From Mantis religiosa (lineage: Eukaryota > Arthropoda > Insecta > Mantodea > Mantidae), in assembly GCA_030765055.1 (NCBI GenBank), contig CM060947.1:58689235-58753234 (forward strand): a DNA stretch of 64,000 nt, given 5' to 3'. Position numbers and translations under genes: made by a program. The notes below the pieces were generated by a model, which saw nothing but the letters and a program-made list of their open reading frames with translations, was not told the origin of the DNA and did not search any database. This document shows positions 35,228 to 49,189 of the stretch, piece after piece. How positions within the stretch are numbered: position 1 is the first letter of the stretch; each line of letters begins with the position of its first letter.

Positions 35228-36674
35228 AGTCCTAGCTGTTAATATTGCTGCCGATGATTAGCATAAAGATAGAAATGACTAAATGAAATGTTAGTATACC
35301 AAATACACTTTAGTGCTACTGCATGCATACTTTGCTATTAATAAGCTGATTAATTATTCCTTTAGTATGTATTTACATAAGAACTATTACAGCCCCCAAA
35401 ACTGCCATGAACATTTAGGAAATCAAAAGTAACTTGTGTAGTAGTATTAGATTAAGGATAGAACAAACATATGTAATTACCACTCTATCTACTGCCTATG
35501 AACATTTTGCATGCTTTCTGATTGTAGATACTTTATTGTAAACGCAGTTAGTCTTTTTCCAACAGAAATACCTCTTTGTTATCATATACTACTGAAGTAA
35601 CTTCAAATGCTATATTTATTCGATTTTCTATACAACTATTTTTCCACTTAATTCTACTTAAAACAAATAGACTTCGTTGTTTTTTACTCATTTCCTTATG
35701 GATATAATAATAACAAAATAAACTAAAGCAATAGTCAAATCTTTTCAAAGTCAGTCACTAAATATTAATGTTAAAACTCCATAATCTATTAATATATGTC
35801 GAGAAACAACCGAATAGCCACGCACCTTAAAATGACAAGTACTGAAATATTCTAATAGGAAAGGAGATCACAGAAATAGAAAGTTTCAGAAAAGTAATTT
35901 ATTTCAGATGAAATTTATACTTCAATGATATCTTCGTTTTGCGTATGGTTACGTTTTGTCTATCTCCTATTCTTTAAGCACTACATATACAAATTATGCT
36001 AAATTCCTTTGGAATGAAGGTAATTCATTAGAATAAACCAAAATATTCAAATGTTTCAATTGCCGTGAGAATACTTTTATTTCATTCAAAATTGCTACAC
36101 GTCATGGGTAGTGTCAGGTAAAGAAATTTTCTTAAAAACCTTGTCTTGCTGAACAAAACTAGCAAATTTGAAATGTATCAGAGCTGTTCGTTTAGCAGAT
36201 GTGCAGCTCACAGAAACGCATGAACAAACATATATATAAAACATCATATAAAAATGCTTTTTGTAGATTCAAGGGTCCTCAACACATGCCTTTCCACTGA
36301 TATCTGACATTGAGTTTTAGGTTGGAAAAACGATGGATATAGTGAGAAAAAAGAAATCTATCAAAGACATTTCCCTACATTTCGAATAAATTCAGTAGTT
36401 TTCCGGTTTGAGCTGTCGTACACTCCAGCATTTCCGGGTTTGCATTTGAATTGTACATATCTCTGACGTCAAGATAATACACGCAACTCAACTGTTATAC
36501 GCAGGCCCTTTCATGGGATGAGTCAATGACACAAGCAGCTAAATGTAAATAAAGGTAGATGGCATACGTTGTTACTTCGTTTGTAACGTAGAGATTATCG
36601 CAGTGGATCCAGAAGTTCTGTATTTGTAATACATTCAAGGGCCCCGGAAGAAAGACGCAAAGAAATAAAAAACA
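35228..36674. other. Unannotated A+T-rich DNA
   Basis: No gene or repeat is recognised; the 66-codon minus-strand frame near 35548 has no domain. Confidence 0.4.
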
Positions 36675-37794
<1,120 letters not shown>

Positions 37795-37834
37795 GATGAA
37801 AAGGAGAGTACGGAAAAGGAAAGAAAGCGTCCGC

Positions 37835-37990
37835 AAGTGTGAGTTTGATTTCCGTTGACTGCTCAATCTGACCTTGACTTTTCATGGTTTTCCCTGGTCG
37901 GTAGGAAATACTATGGTTGCGCATTTACCAAGACTTTATTTCCATTATTTCTCTTTTATTGTGTTTCCTTCTCATGTTTTTTTTCTAGGT
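37835..37990 (+). mobile_element. SINE-like fragment
   Basis: GTGTGAGTTTGATTTCCG resembles a B box. GGTTTTCCCTGGTCGGTAGG, AAATACTATGGTTGCGC and a T-rich tail follow, as in the fragments at 30140 and 3886. It adjoins the polypurine array. Confidence 0.4.
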
Positions 37991-39893
37991 TTCGTGGCGT
38001 GGTGGTTTCGGACGGAGGGCGTGGTGCTTGCTCAAAAGAAAAATAATTTTCTGTGTACACCAAAGGACAAATATATAAAAAATATAAAACAAAGATCTGC
38101 ATATCTAATAGCCCGGTTTCTGGAATCATACCACGCCTTATTATGCAAACTTCATTTTTAACTTTATTAACTTCTGAATCAGATTTCACAAAACAATTTA
38201 CAAATTTTGCAGATATAATCTACTTTCTACCTAAACGAACTAACTAAAACTAAATATTACTGGATTCCAGTAACCTTACTAAAGGCCAGCTTGGTATACT
38301 GATCGTTCATCACCCTCTCCAGCAATGGGAAGATTATTCTATCTGGAAGTGCTAGGGACTTCTCTGCGTCTCGGCGGCCTCTCTGCCTGGGGCCTGTAGG
38401 CTCCTGTAGTTTTATCATTTTATCCATTTCTCCTGGAGGACAGCGGCAACAGATCCATCTAGCTCGCAGTGCGTCAGATGTTTCCCTTCGCTATATAACC
38501 TATTAAGCCTCAGTTTCTCATCCTATTGCTTATCTATTTTAAAATAGTAATTTTTAGTTGTTTTTACAAGTTCAGTTGCAGATCTTCCCTAAGTAATGAT
38601 TAGGTTTGGCAGTTAAACAATAGAGTTGTTTGAACTAAATAAATAGTCGGCGTATTTTATTCTTTAATGGGCATGTTTCCGTGCACTAAATGCCAAAGTG
38701 ATATAGAAATTAAACGTATGCATCAGGATTTCAAGTATTACAAATTATGTATGTAGGTTTTTGCAGTTTTCTCTGCTCTAATTGCCTCCTCAGTATCTTA
38801 AAATTTTGTATCTTTGTTTATTTAATATTGTATTTATGTACGGTAAATAATTCCTATCATAAAAACGTATTTTAAATATTAAGTGTTTTTTGCCTGCCTT
38901 CATTCCATATATTTTCGGACTATTCTCCAGCATGAGCTTTGGCTCCGGGAACCTTTTTAGATAACAATAAATAAAATAAATGTAGTTTATTTCCTTTGAA
39001 AAGTACGAGTGCACTTTACTTTCTTTAAAAGCAGTCAATTTTAACATTTAAGTTTAGACATCCATGATTCGGTCTGTTTCCGCTCTTGTGAATTAGTCTA
39101 ATTAAAGATTAGATGTTTGAACATTTTAGCTATTCATTAAACTAGATTACTTAATCAGAGGTCGCTAATTGCGTATAACTTTAACGAAGCAGAGACTATC
39201 TCAGCAGGTTTCTCTCTTTTCCGCTTGCCTATTACGCAGCACGACCTACGCAGTGATTTACGAGCGTTTTGTTTCCAACAGGTTGACTGACAGATATACG
39301 TGTTCCAGATACTCTGAGCAAAAGAGCAAGTTGGAGTTTTGACGATCTATTTCACGGTGATCAATGTTTAATAGTTAACTAATTAACACTGCAGTTCAGA
39401 AACTGTCTGGAAACTTAATATTGCGAAAACTGTGACTTACCTAGCTCTGGAAAGCCTGCGTTTTCCTTCCCTAAGGACTTTTGCGACGCTTCTAATTTGT
39501 TTTCTGACATCGGAGAACCTTCAGGATTTTAATTAGCTGTTCCCGGAAGTAGCCACACGTTGTTTAGTCACGGAAGTAATTTATTTGTCACTTCAGAATT
39601 CTCCCTCGCCACCAAAGTGTTTACTTTAAGGAAATAAAGAAAGAATAAAGCATTTCCCATTCATCAAACTATTCTTAGAAAATAGCAGTTTTCTGGAAGC
39701 TTTCTGTTAATCGATATAAATGATATAAATGATTGTGGCTACTTTGGGAGTAGAGCAATGCAGCAAACAGTGGAAGAGACTCCACACACAACCTCCTCCA
39801 GGGAGGAAGGGATGACATGGTAGATCTTTGAGGATTTGCTGGAACTCAGACTAGGGACACCAGAAATTCTTTAACGTCAGTTAGAGATTCATC
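37991..39893. other. Unannotated
   Basis: No gene is recognised. A G+C-richer patch at 38290-38480 and another near 39180-39600 hold no tRNA-like box or domain that I can see. Confidence 0.4.
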
Positions 39894-39903
39894 TCGACGC
39901 CAG

Positions 39904-40148
39904 CCCGCCTCGGTAGCGTGGTGGTAGCATGTCTGCCTCACGTTCAAGAGGTCACAAGTTCGAATCTCGGTTAGGGTGAGTTACTTGGATGAGGTTTTTC
40001 CGGGGTTTTCCCTTATCCTGATAGACGAATGTCGGGTAACTCTAAGCTCCATGGACCCTAGGTTTATTTGAGCATCATCTCATCAATTTCATCCATCGTC
40101 CGATATGGCTTATCGTTGGAGGACGTAAATTACAAGTAAAAAAAAATT
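39904..40148 (+). mobile_element. SINE family 1, full length with TSD
   Basis: The head CCCGCCTCGGTAGCGTGG, the B box AGTTCGAATCTC and the body TTTTTCCGGGGTTTTCCC, AATGTCGGGTAACTC and GGAGGACGTAAATTACAA are all present, with a short A tail. TCGACGCCAG (39894-39903) and TCGACACCAG (40149-40158) flank it as a 10-bp target-site duplication with one change. Confidence 0.93.
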
Positions 40149-40158
40149 TCGACACCAG

Positions 40159-43100
40159 GAGTTCCGCCCCAGCTGGACAGGCGACTACAACGCCGCCCCC
40201 ACACCGAAAACATAAACTTCAGTGTGCAAAATCTTCACTCTATATTTTTTGTGTAAAAGGATTTTTCTGTCTTTCTGGTTTACCAGTTTTAGAAAAATCA
40301 TCCATAAGGAAGACAATCTGAGAGGTCATTCTCAGAAAATTCAAGAAATACATTTCATTTGTCAATAAAATATTTTAAACAACTGGACACTATATTCAAA
40401 ATCGCTAAATAATTTTTGAGAAAATTAAACTTTTCGAGCATTTTCCACGTAAAGGATACTTTCGGTTAATGGCTTTTCCTTGAAAGTCTTGTTGTCGTAT
40501 CCTTAGAATATGCTGATAAACCAACTGTGGTATTTAACCGACTTTTATTTTTGAGTTATGCTTTTTAAAAGGCCAGGAGCGCATGCGCCCCCCACCACCC
40601 ACACACACGCACACAGACACACGCACGCACACACACACACACACACACACACAATGATCTTTTCTAAAAGTTGCCTATTTTTTTAACTCAGGAGCGTCAA
40701 AACATCTCGACAAATAACTTAAGACGGAATACAACTCTTCCCCAATTTTCTAAACGAAGTGAAGAAGTTAAAATTGGATTGTACATTGCATGATCCCTAT
40801 CTGACTTAGTATTACTATTTAAACAAATAGTTTTTTTTCTATATTTGCATTGTATTTACAAAGAAAATGTAGTATGCTTAAGCGATAGTCAATTTTTTTA
40901 AAGCGGTTTCCATATGGTGGATTGAAAATTCCGTTCTCCTGACAAGACTAATGAGGAGTAAGAAATAAAATAGTGGCTTAATACACATAAACAGAAGGTA
41001 AAAATAGTGAAGCAACAAATACCACATAAAATATAATTATTTGTCATAAAACTTCACTTATATTTTCTTTTCTGTGGAAATTATATAAATTTTCTTATAA
41101 GTTAAATGAAGCTTTGGGAAAAATAATTTTATTTTATGTAGTATTTTTATTTGATATTTATTTGTACAGTTTCCAATACAGTTTCACTACAATGACTTTA
41201 ACATCAAACGTACATTATTAAACATCCTGTACAAATTTATGCAATTGCTGACCCTAAGATTTACTCGCCGACTCAGGTCCCCTGGCTATAAGCCTTTCGT
41301 TTTCCTGAGCAGTTTGGTGTCAATTCTTCTTGACCTTCGCTTCTTTTACCCTAATTCACTTTTCTCTTAACCTGTATAAGAATTCTCCTATACATCTATT
41401 TTTCTTTTCACCCATCCCCGTTAAATTGCATAATGCCACTACCTCTTTGCTCACACTGTCTCATTTCTTATCCCATATTTTTCTCCTGTAATTTGTTAAC
41501 TCCTTACATTCTATCAGATAATGTACAGTGCTCTCTTCAGCTCCACAAAACTCACATATCCTTACCTCATTACTTCTCAATCCTTTTAGAAGTATTATTC
41601 CTACTCTCATCCATGCCATGCTATTTTATGTTGTAAATAGTAACTTAACAGTTAAAATAATAAATAAAGCATATCACATTCAAAAAATAATAAGCAATAT
41701 TTTGGAAATAGTAAATGCCAAAAATTATATTCCATATAAATTACATGATTTAATGATATGTGTGTTTCCGGTAGGCAAATTTGTCTGTCTTGTGGTTCAC
41801 CAGTTGTAATAAAAATATACTAAACTATATATATGGTGTATAGATATATAGTAAACATTTTAATCAGATTTGTTACAAACTTTTTTTTTACAAAATCACA
41901 AATTTCCAAAAAAAAGTCATTCATAGTAAAGGGTAGTTTGGTTTGGGAGATTTAAAAAAAAAACGTAGTGATGAAGTTAAACACAATGTGCTATTTAACC
42001 GAATTTATGTTTTTAAGTTTGCTATTCCCAGATATAGACATGCATACACACATCGTGTGCTAGGCTAGTTTTTCTAATCATACTCTTTTTTAATTCAGAA
42101 AGTCTAAATCATTATTTTTCAATAAATATTTCGTCGTATTTTCGGTTGGAATGCAATACTTAGTAGGTTTGCTACAACTCAAGAGAGTTCTGTGGAATAT
42201 GATATGCAGAGAAGTTAGTAAAATAAAGTAAATATTTGAAATAATTCAATATTGTAAATTGTTTCATTACAGGATTAGTACAGCTGCACTGTTTTACATA
42301 TATTTAAATAAGTCTGATATGCAATGTCCCTCTGACTTTCCCAATCGTTATCGTCATATACACGCATTTTACAAATTATCCACAAAGAAGCTTATATTTT
42401 GCTCTAGTTCTTCTAAATAACTAAAATACCTTCGGAAAAGGATTTCACTTAGATAATATTAGGGCAATGTACGCGGTCAAGGTGTGACAACGCTGAGGTA
42501 TTCATAAAGCAGGTCGTTGAGCGTATATTAGTCATGGTAATTCCTGAGCTTATGTGACAATAAAAACTATCACCAGTTTACATTTTAAAAATAGTAAACT
42601 CTATCAAAAACGTTTAATATAAGTTTCATAATTAAGATCACAGATTTCTATTTTAAATTTGTGTCTGTACTTTAAAGTTTTGTTTGGTATAATTCAAAAA
42701 AGACTTCCAGAGAATTCAAAATATAATAAGCTAAGCAATATAGCTCAATAGATAGAGCACCTACTGGGAAATTTGCTTCCGGACTAAGCTCTTGAAATTA
42801 TCTTTAGAATTCGAAATTTTCTTATTTTGTGTGCAAGGTGTGGTATGTGAGTATGCTAAGGTATGGTTTGTTATTGATCATGAAATATAACCAATACGCC
42901 CATTAATAGTAATTTCAGGAGATTGCTCCTAGCAAATATACGAATAACATCAAAGTTAAAATATTTATATGATAACCTAAACCACTATATGAAGAAGGAA
43001 GCAAAGTTCACAAGATATAAAACATACGATTATTAACAATCACCAAACTTGCTCTACCCACTACTGCCTATTTTATGTTTTCTGCAAACTCTTACCAAGA

Positions 43101-43321
43101 AAGCGTATTTTTCTACCTACTTCACGTTAATTGAGATAAACGTCTGCAGAAATTGTTCCAATGCACAAAGTTTAAAAGCTAGCAGCTGCATGCGGGCCTT
43201 AAAATTCCATATTTTTTCATGATGCCGTGAGGAACAACCTAAGAGTGCCCGTATTTTTAAAAACGTAAGAAAACCAATCGTCGACTACTATATGATCATG
43301 GCAGTTGATGGCGTCGTTAAC
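40159..43321. other. Unannotated A+T-rich DNA with an (AC)n tract at 40592-40652
   Basis: A decayed AC/GCAC microsatellite lies near 40592-40652. GCAATATAGCTCAATAGATA near 42734 is a decayed tRNA-like A-box region, possibly a family-4 relic. No gene is recognised. Confidence 0.4.
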
Positions 43322-43566
43322 AAATGCAATATTTATTTTAGTTTGATATCTTGGAAGTGCTGATACCACAACAATTATTTAAATTTAAATTGTGTATTTT
43401 AAAGTTAACTTGTAGACTTTCTCTATCTTTTAACTTTTACAGGTTTATAAAATAACGCAATATTTATTTTATTTTGATGTGTTGGAAATTGCTGAATTTA
43501 AATTAAATTGTGTATTTTAAAATTAACTAGTACATTTTCCCTATCTTTTAACCTTTACCACTAAAT
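43322..43566 (+). repeat. Imperfect tandem duplication, unit ~130 bp
   Basis: GCAATATTTATTTTA at 43326 and 43457, AATTGTGTATTTTAAA in each half and CTATCTTTTAAC(C/T)TTTAC at each end show two diverged tandem copies. The second is slightly shorter. Confidence 0.7.
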
Positions 43567-45009
43567 AAAATAAGAAGTATTTCTTTCGGAACCTCAAGGA
43601 TACTTCCAAAATGTCCAAGACATATCCACCTTTCATTTCTCATGTAAATATTTTTTAATATATAGTATGGAATAAAAAGCCTTACAGCCTTTTTTGAAAC
43701 ACACACACTCTCACAAATTTGAAACAATTTTTCGTGTAAAAATTAGTGTGTTATGAGAGAAGTTTCTAAAATATATTTGTGTTGCATCAGTTCCAAATTT
43801 ACTTATCGGAGTTCTCATTTTTGAGTCTTGCAATTCGAAGTCACTCACAGAGACCTTGTTATAAACACTCGTTGCCAAGGGATCTCAAAACATGTATTTA
43901 CGTCTAAAGCCGTTTTCTTACCTTAATGGAATAAAATAGCTTACCTGCGAGATCAAAACAAAACCGACAACTGACAATATAATGTAATACAATAAATTAA
44001 ATTATATAATTAGTACTCAGTTTAAAACTTGCCAGTAAAACATTAATATCACTTCATTAATATTTTTACTTAAAATACGAATTAAAGAAGTCCTGGACCA
44101 ACTACATTTTGAGTTATCTGTGCAACCTTGTACACTTTTTAACAATTTTCAAAAAACCAAGGAACATTTACATATTTTAGCTGTGGTTAGCATAAACAGT
44201 GAAATATGATATAATTTGTTATCCTTTAGAAGATGTGATATTAGTTTTTTTGCATAAAATATTGCCAAAAAGTTTTAAATAATCAAAAGAAGACAGTTTC
44301 GGAAATGTAAGATCTTTCTTCTGTGCTTACCTTTATTATTTCAAGTGAGTGTATATGGCTTAACCAGACAATTTATCTGTAAATTTTAGTAGGAACATGA
44401 ATATGTTTTACTAACGTTTAGCACTGAACACGTGTTTGTATAACACTATAAATTGAGGAGAACGCTGTTAGTCTCCTAGAGAAAAGCATGTGTTTTGGAC
44501 ATCTGGAGTAGTGGTTATTTTCCCCTTACCTTCAATGCAGGTGTTCCAGAAATATTAAGTGTTATGCAGGAAACACAGTTTAGCACGTATTTGTCGCATT
44601 GTGCAAACGAAAACACTGGCAGCATGAGGCCGACCGGAACGTTGTGTGATAACAGCCTACTTCCCCCTTTTTCCCCTTCACAATAATGGAGGCTGCCACG
44701 TCAGGCAAGCAACAGCTGTTTGTATACGAGGAACCTTATGGCATACCTGCTGGCTTATTAACATTAATAAGGATAGCATTCTGCCCACACCTAAAGCAAT
44801 AAGTAAAGATCACATCAATACGATATAAGAAATATATGAGCAACTTTGGGCGTCCAGCATTTGACTGAAACCTTTTGCATTTTGGAAATTAATTCTGTAA
44901 TGGTAAAATAAAATTGACGTCATAATATTTGCGAGTATTTGCTATTAAAAGGTATCCGGTTCTTAAATTGTTATCTTCTACAGACTTCATCTACTCAGCT
45001 GAAATGTTT
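43567..45009. other. Unannotated A+T-rich DNA
   Basis: No gene is recognised. The overlapping frames at 44495-44828 have no domain signal. Confidence 0.4.
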
Positions 45010-45872
45010 ATCATAGAATTGTTCCATAGTTGTTTCCGAGAAAACATGTTTTAAATTGTGCAATTCCCTACGTATGGAAAATAAGGAAGGTTTAAAAGTT
45101 TTACCGATTATTTATCGAACATAGTTAACCTGTAAATTTCTCCTGAAGAAAGTACAGTTTTACTTTTACTTTCAGTAATTCTTAAAATATGGGAAGCGGA
45201 TTGCAAAACTTCTTATTTTATCAAGGTTCTTTGTATTTTTCAGCCACATTCAAATATCACATAATGAAGATATGGAAAAAGTAAATAGAGGTATAACAAC
45301 TTAAGAAAATAATATTATGTGAATATTAGTAATAAAATTCCAAAGCTATATGTACAACTTAGGCACATATAAGTACATATTGTTTTGAGTATCTACATAG
45401 CCAAAGGTAAAACTCCTATTCCATCCAGGTCCTACCTACCGAAAAATTTATAAATATTTAAGGGGAAATATATGTTCTGTGACTTCCTGGTTTTTAACGC
45501 ATTTTAAAGTACAAGTTAGTGTGCACGCGTGCGTGTATGTCTGCTACTGTGAACGATATTACTCAGAAATGAAAGATCTATTAATTGCCAAATTTGGTAT
45601 TTAACTTCAACATCTTCCAACGATGTGACAAATAAATTTTCAAGAAAATCCTCCCACCTAAATTTCTATTTAGGCAGAATATTTTTCGGGTGTTTTTTTC
45701 TCAAAAACGGACCAATAATTTTGATTAAAATCCATATCCTTAATGACAAATGGTATGTATATCTTGAATTTTCTGAGAATGTGCTCTGAAGTCTGTTGAT
45801 TATACGTGACTTCGTATAACTGGCAAACCTAGAGGACAGTAACCCTTTCTGGACAAAAATATATACATATAG
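45010..45872 (+). repeat. Segmental repeat, copy A
   Basis: Shares long matching blocks in the same order with 46521-47180: CATAGAATTGTTCCAT, GTTTAAAAGTTTTACC, AATTCCAAAGCTAT, AATATATGTTCTGTGACTTC, GATTAAAATCCATAT and GTATATCTTGAATTTTCTGA. It holds about 190 bp (roughly 45498-45690) missing from copy B. No coding potential is seen. Confidence 0.85.
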
Positions 45873-45889
45873 TGCGTCCATATAAACCT

Positions 45890-46520
45890 CAATCATGTCA
45901 ATAGACCGTAACTTTTGAACAAATAATAGAACACACGTGCAACTTTGGGAGAATATAATACACAATTGGGAGATTAAATTTCACTATTTACATCTCAGAG
46001 AAAATGTTGCAAGTGTCCTCCATCATCATCTATACATGTTTGCACTCGTCTCACCATATTCTCTGAAGTTTTACGGAGAGTATCCTCGCCAATGTTACTA
46101 TTTCGTTCCGAATGGATTCCTTGAGAACATTAATTGCCCATGGCCTATTCTTGTACACTATTTCTAGATACCCCCACAAGAAAATATCTCGTGAGGTTAG
46201 GTCAGGGTATCTGGGGGGCGGGCACAGGCCTATTGAGATTACTCGATTATCAAAGAAACTGTTATAAGTTCCATGGTATCATTAGGTGTATGGTACGTTG
46301 CTCTATCTTATTGGTGCTGCTCCACAAATGTCTTGAAGATACCCATATAAACTTCAGTGTCTATAGTCGTATCAAAAAAAAAAAAAATAGGACCAAAGAT
46401 CCATAGATGCTGGTGGAGGGCACTTCAACAATTTCTCTGAGATATAAATAGTGTAATGTAATTTCCCAATTGTGTATTATATTCTCCCAAAGTTGCACGT
46501 GTGTCCTATTATTGGTTTTA
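45890..46520. mobile_element. Foldback of Tc1/mariner-like transposase 3' ends, tail to tail
   Basis: The left part, read on the minus strand, encodes pieces of a DDE-type transposase C-terminus: a block with FLWGYLEIVYKNRPWAI near 46180-46130, then VRRVQTCIDDDGGHLQHFL near 46050-45995 in another frame. About 115 bp of this end (45915-46035) return in inverted orientation at 46398-46518, with ACACGTGCAACTTTGGGAGA and its complement in the two arms. An A run lies just before the right arm, near 46374. The unit sits exactly between the two copies of the segmental repeat. It is non-autonomous and frameshifted. Confidence 0.65.
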
Positions 46521-47180
46521 TTCATAGAATTGTTCCATTGTTCTGTTTCAAAGAAAAAAGTGCAGTAATACCCTACGTACTGAAAATAAGAAAAGTTTAA
46601 AAGTTTTACCAACTATTCATCGAACATAGCCCTGTAGATTTCTCCTGGAAAACGTACAGTTGTACTTTTAATTTCAGTAATTTGTTAAAATATTTGAAGG
46701 TGAATACGAAACTTTGTATTTTTTCAGTTAAAGGTTCTTTGTTCTTCTTCAGCTACGTTCAAACATCACATAATGAAGATGTGAAAAAAGTAAATAAAAG
46801 TATAAAAACTTAAGAACATTTAATAAAATAACATTGTGTGAATATCATAATAAAATTCCAAAGCTATTAGCACAACTTATGCACATAAGTACTTACTTTT
46901 TGAGTGTTCTACATAGCCAAATGTCCAGACACTAACTACCGAAAAATTTGATACATATTTAAAGGGAAATATATGTTCTGTGACTTCCTGATTTTCTTCT
47001 GAAGTTCTGATTTTCTCAAAAACGACTAACAATTTTGATTAAAATCCATATGCTTAATGACAAATGATATGTATATCTTGAATTTTCTGAGAAAGTGCTC
47101 TAAAGCCTCTTGAGTATGCGTGACTTCGCATAAGTGGGAAACTTAGGGGATAGTAAACCTTTCTGGACAAAAACATATAT
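46521..47180 (+). repeat. Segmental repeat, copy B
   Basis: Diverged direct copy of 45010-45872 with an internal deletion; see the matching blocks listed there. It starts immediately after the right arm of the foldback element. Confidence 0.85.
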
Positions 47181-47975
47181 CTGCTTAGAACATGTAATTT
47201 ATATCAAATAGATTTTATGTGAAATGGTTGATTGCCAAGAGATTTTTTGTAATTTTTTTTTTCAGTTTCGCTATACTTAAATACGATAATTAAGAGGAGA
47301 AAGTAATGTATCTGATTGTTATGAAGTAATGAAACCTCAGGGTTACCGCCTGACAGATCTAAACATAGCATTCTAGATATTTGTGTTGTTGATGAGATAG
47401 CGGATAAATTAACTGCAGTAATTATCGTATTAGCGCTAAGAGTCAAGAAACAAAAGTGAAAATGGGAGGTCACATCGCGAGGTTGAAGAACGACAGATGA
47501 ACTTACAAGATAAGGCCAAAGAGAAATACCACGATAGAGATGCGCAGACTTTTACACAGTACAAGTAGGACAGCAATGATCTACAACATCTCAAGACAGA
47601 AGAAAGTGGAGATCCATGGACGACAAAATACAAGTTTAGATGTAGGACCAGGCGAGTGCGAGTGCAAGTAAATAAGTGCGAATAGCAACAAGAGAACGTG
47701 ACGAAAACCGACACAAACTCAACACTGAATGGCGTTACTCACGCTACTCTATATATAGGAGGCCTTTGATCTTTATGGGACATAATAAGCTGTCTCTAAT
47801 CTCGGTAACCTATCTATGGAATTTTAAGAGATAGCTGAAATTCTATAAGCGGCGGACAGAGATATTTTTAAGAAAATAAAAGTTAGCGAATATTTTCTCA
47901 TGCAAAGGAGGCTTTACGGCGGGAGCATCTTTTAGGAAACGACTGTGTCGAATCTCTCTCTCTCTCTATATATAT
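47181..47975. other. Unannotated
   Basis: A G+C-richer patch at 47460-47720 carries 89-92-codon minus-strand frames without a recognisable domain, and CTATATATAGG near 47750 is TATA-like. Nothing can be assigned. Confidence 0.35.
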
Positions 47976-48270
47976 AGTTCTCGAATATGAGAACTTTAAG
48001 TGGTTTACCGGGAAAACATGAGTCAATTGGAGAGTTTAATGTCCCGTCGTCATGTTGGTCATGGTAACTCAAGGGATTAGAGCAATTGGACGGAAACCAG
48101 GAGATCCGTGGTTCAAATCCCGGCCATGGCATTGAATTTTTCAGTTGACTGTAACTAATTAAAACATCCATATACAGAAGTAATGTATTTAAAAGGATTA
48201 ATTCTGAAAGGATTAATTCCTCAATATAAATTTATCATTAAAATTTCAATTATAAAAATATTGGCATTTA
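47976..48270 (+). mobile_element. tRNA-like repeat family 4, first of a tandem pair
   Basis: Pre-tRNA segment TATGAGAACTTTAAGTGG, GAGTCAATTGGAGAGTTTAA, the tRNA-like core ATGGTAACTCAAGGGATTAG with B box GGTTCAAATCCCGG, then CATTGAATTTTTCAGTTGAC and an A+T-rich tail shared with 16656. A CT/TA microsatellite adjoins its left end. Confidence 0.82.
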
Positions 48271-48275
48271 AGAAC

Positions 48276-48485
48276 TTACAATAGTAAGTCGCCATAAATG
48301 TGTATCTCGAATATGAGAACTCTAAGTGGTTTACCGTAAAAATATAATGAGTCAATTGGAGAGTTTAATGTCGCGTCGACATGTTGGCCATGGTAGCTCA
48401 AGGGGTTAGAGCAGCTGGACGGAAACCAGGAGATCCGTGATTCAAATCCCGACAGTGGCATTAAATTTTCAGTTGACTCTAATTA
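48276..48485 (+). mobile_element. tRNA-like repeat family 4, second of a tandem pair
   Basis: Begins AATAGTAAGTCGCCATAAAT, one step further upstream than the first copy. It continues with TATGAGAACTCTAAGTGG, GCCATGGTAGCTCAAGGGG and the B box GATTCAAATCCCG, and stops after CAGTTGACTCTAATT with a TA tract. It is spaced about 300 bp from its neighbour. Confidence 0.82.
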
Positions 48486-48776
48486 TATATATATATAGTT
48501 TTAGTTGTGCTATACAGACAGGCCTGCGTGAAACTTCTTTCGAAAATGCATTTTTATCTCTTCAGAGATCATTGTGTTTTCAGTGCATCTCGATTTGAAA
48601 TTTTGGATGGAGTACGATGATTTCTCTTTTAACTACAGTTAAATAAAGTCTTTGTAAGCACAAAATATTTTCATCGCAATGGTTCTGTTCTGAATGTTGC
48701 AGCTTTACAAGGGATTTAAACCTGATTTATATACGGTTTCCGTATACAGAAATGCAACATAAGATAGATACTTAGT

Positions 48777-48995
48777 CCACCCTGTGTATGTGGATAACGC
48801 GTCTGCTTCACATTCAAGAAGTCATGAGTTCGAATTTTTGTTAGGGTAAGTTACCCTATAAAGTTTTTTCTAAGTTTTCCCTTACCTTGAAAATATCCAA
48901 TGTCGGGTAGCTTTAAACTTTGTACGTCCTGGGCTCATTTGATCATCACTTCGCCCGTTTCATTTATTCATCTTCTGTTATAACTAGTGCTCGAA
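48777..48995 (+). mobile_element. SINE family 1, old divergent copy
   Basis: ACATTCAAGAAGTCATGAG, the B box GAGTTCGAATTTTTG, TAAGTTTTCCCTTACC, CAATGTCGGGTAGCTTTAAA and TGGGCTCATTTGATCATCAC follow the family order with many changes. The 3' end is lost. Confidence 0.75.
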
Positions 48996-49189
48996 AGTTG
49001 ATGACCCACAAAGCAGAGAAAATGACCAATAAAATGCCCTTAATTTTTTTGGGAAAAATGACATTAACATTTTAAAAAATGACCTTTAATTATTTTTGTA
49101 ATTTTAAGGCTCATATAATTTTATTAATTATTATAAATAGAAATGTTATGTAATGTATCCGTATATACTAGAGAAAATGTATATATTTA

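Noticed and set aside
41433..41809. Overlapping plus-strand frames of 67 and 93 codons
   Set aside because: A+T-rich composition, no domain, no splice or promoter context.
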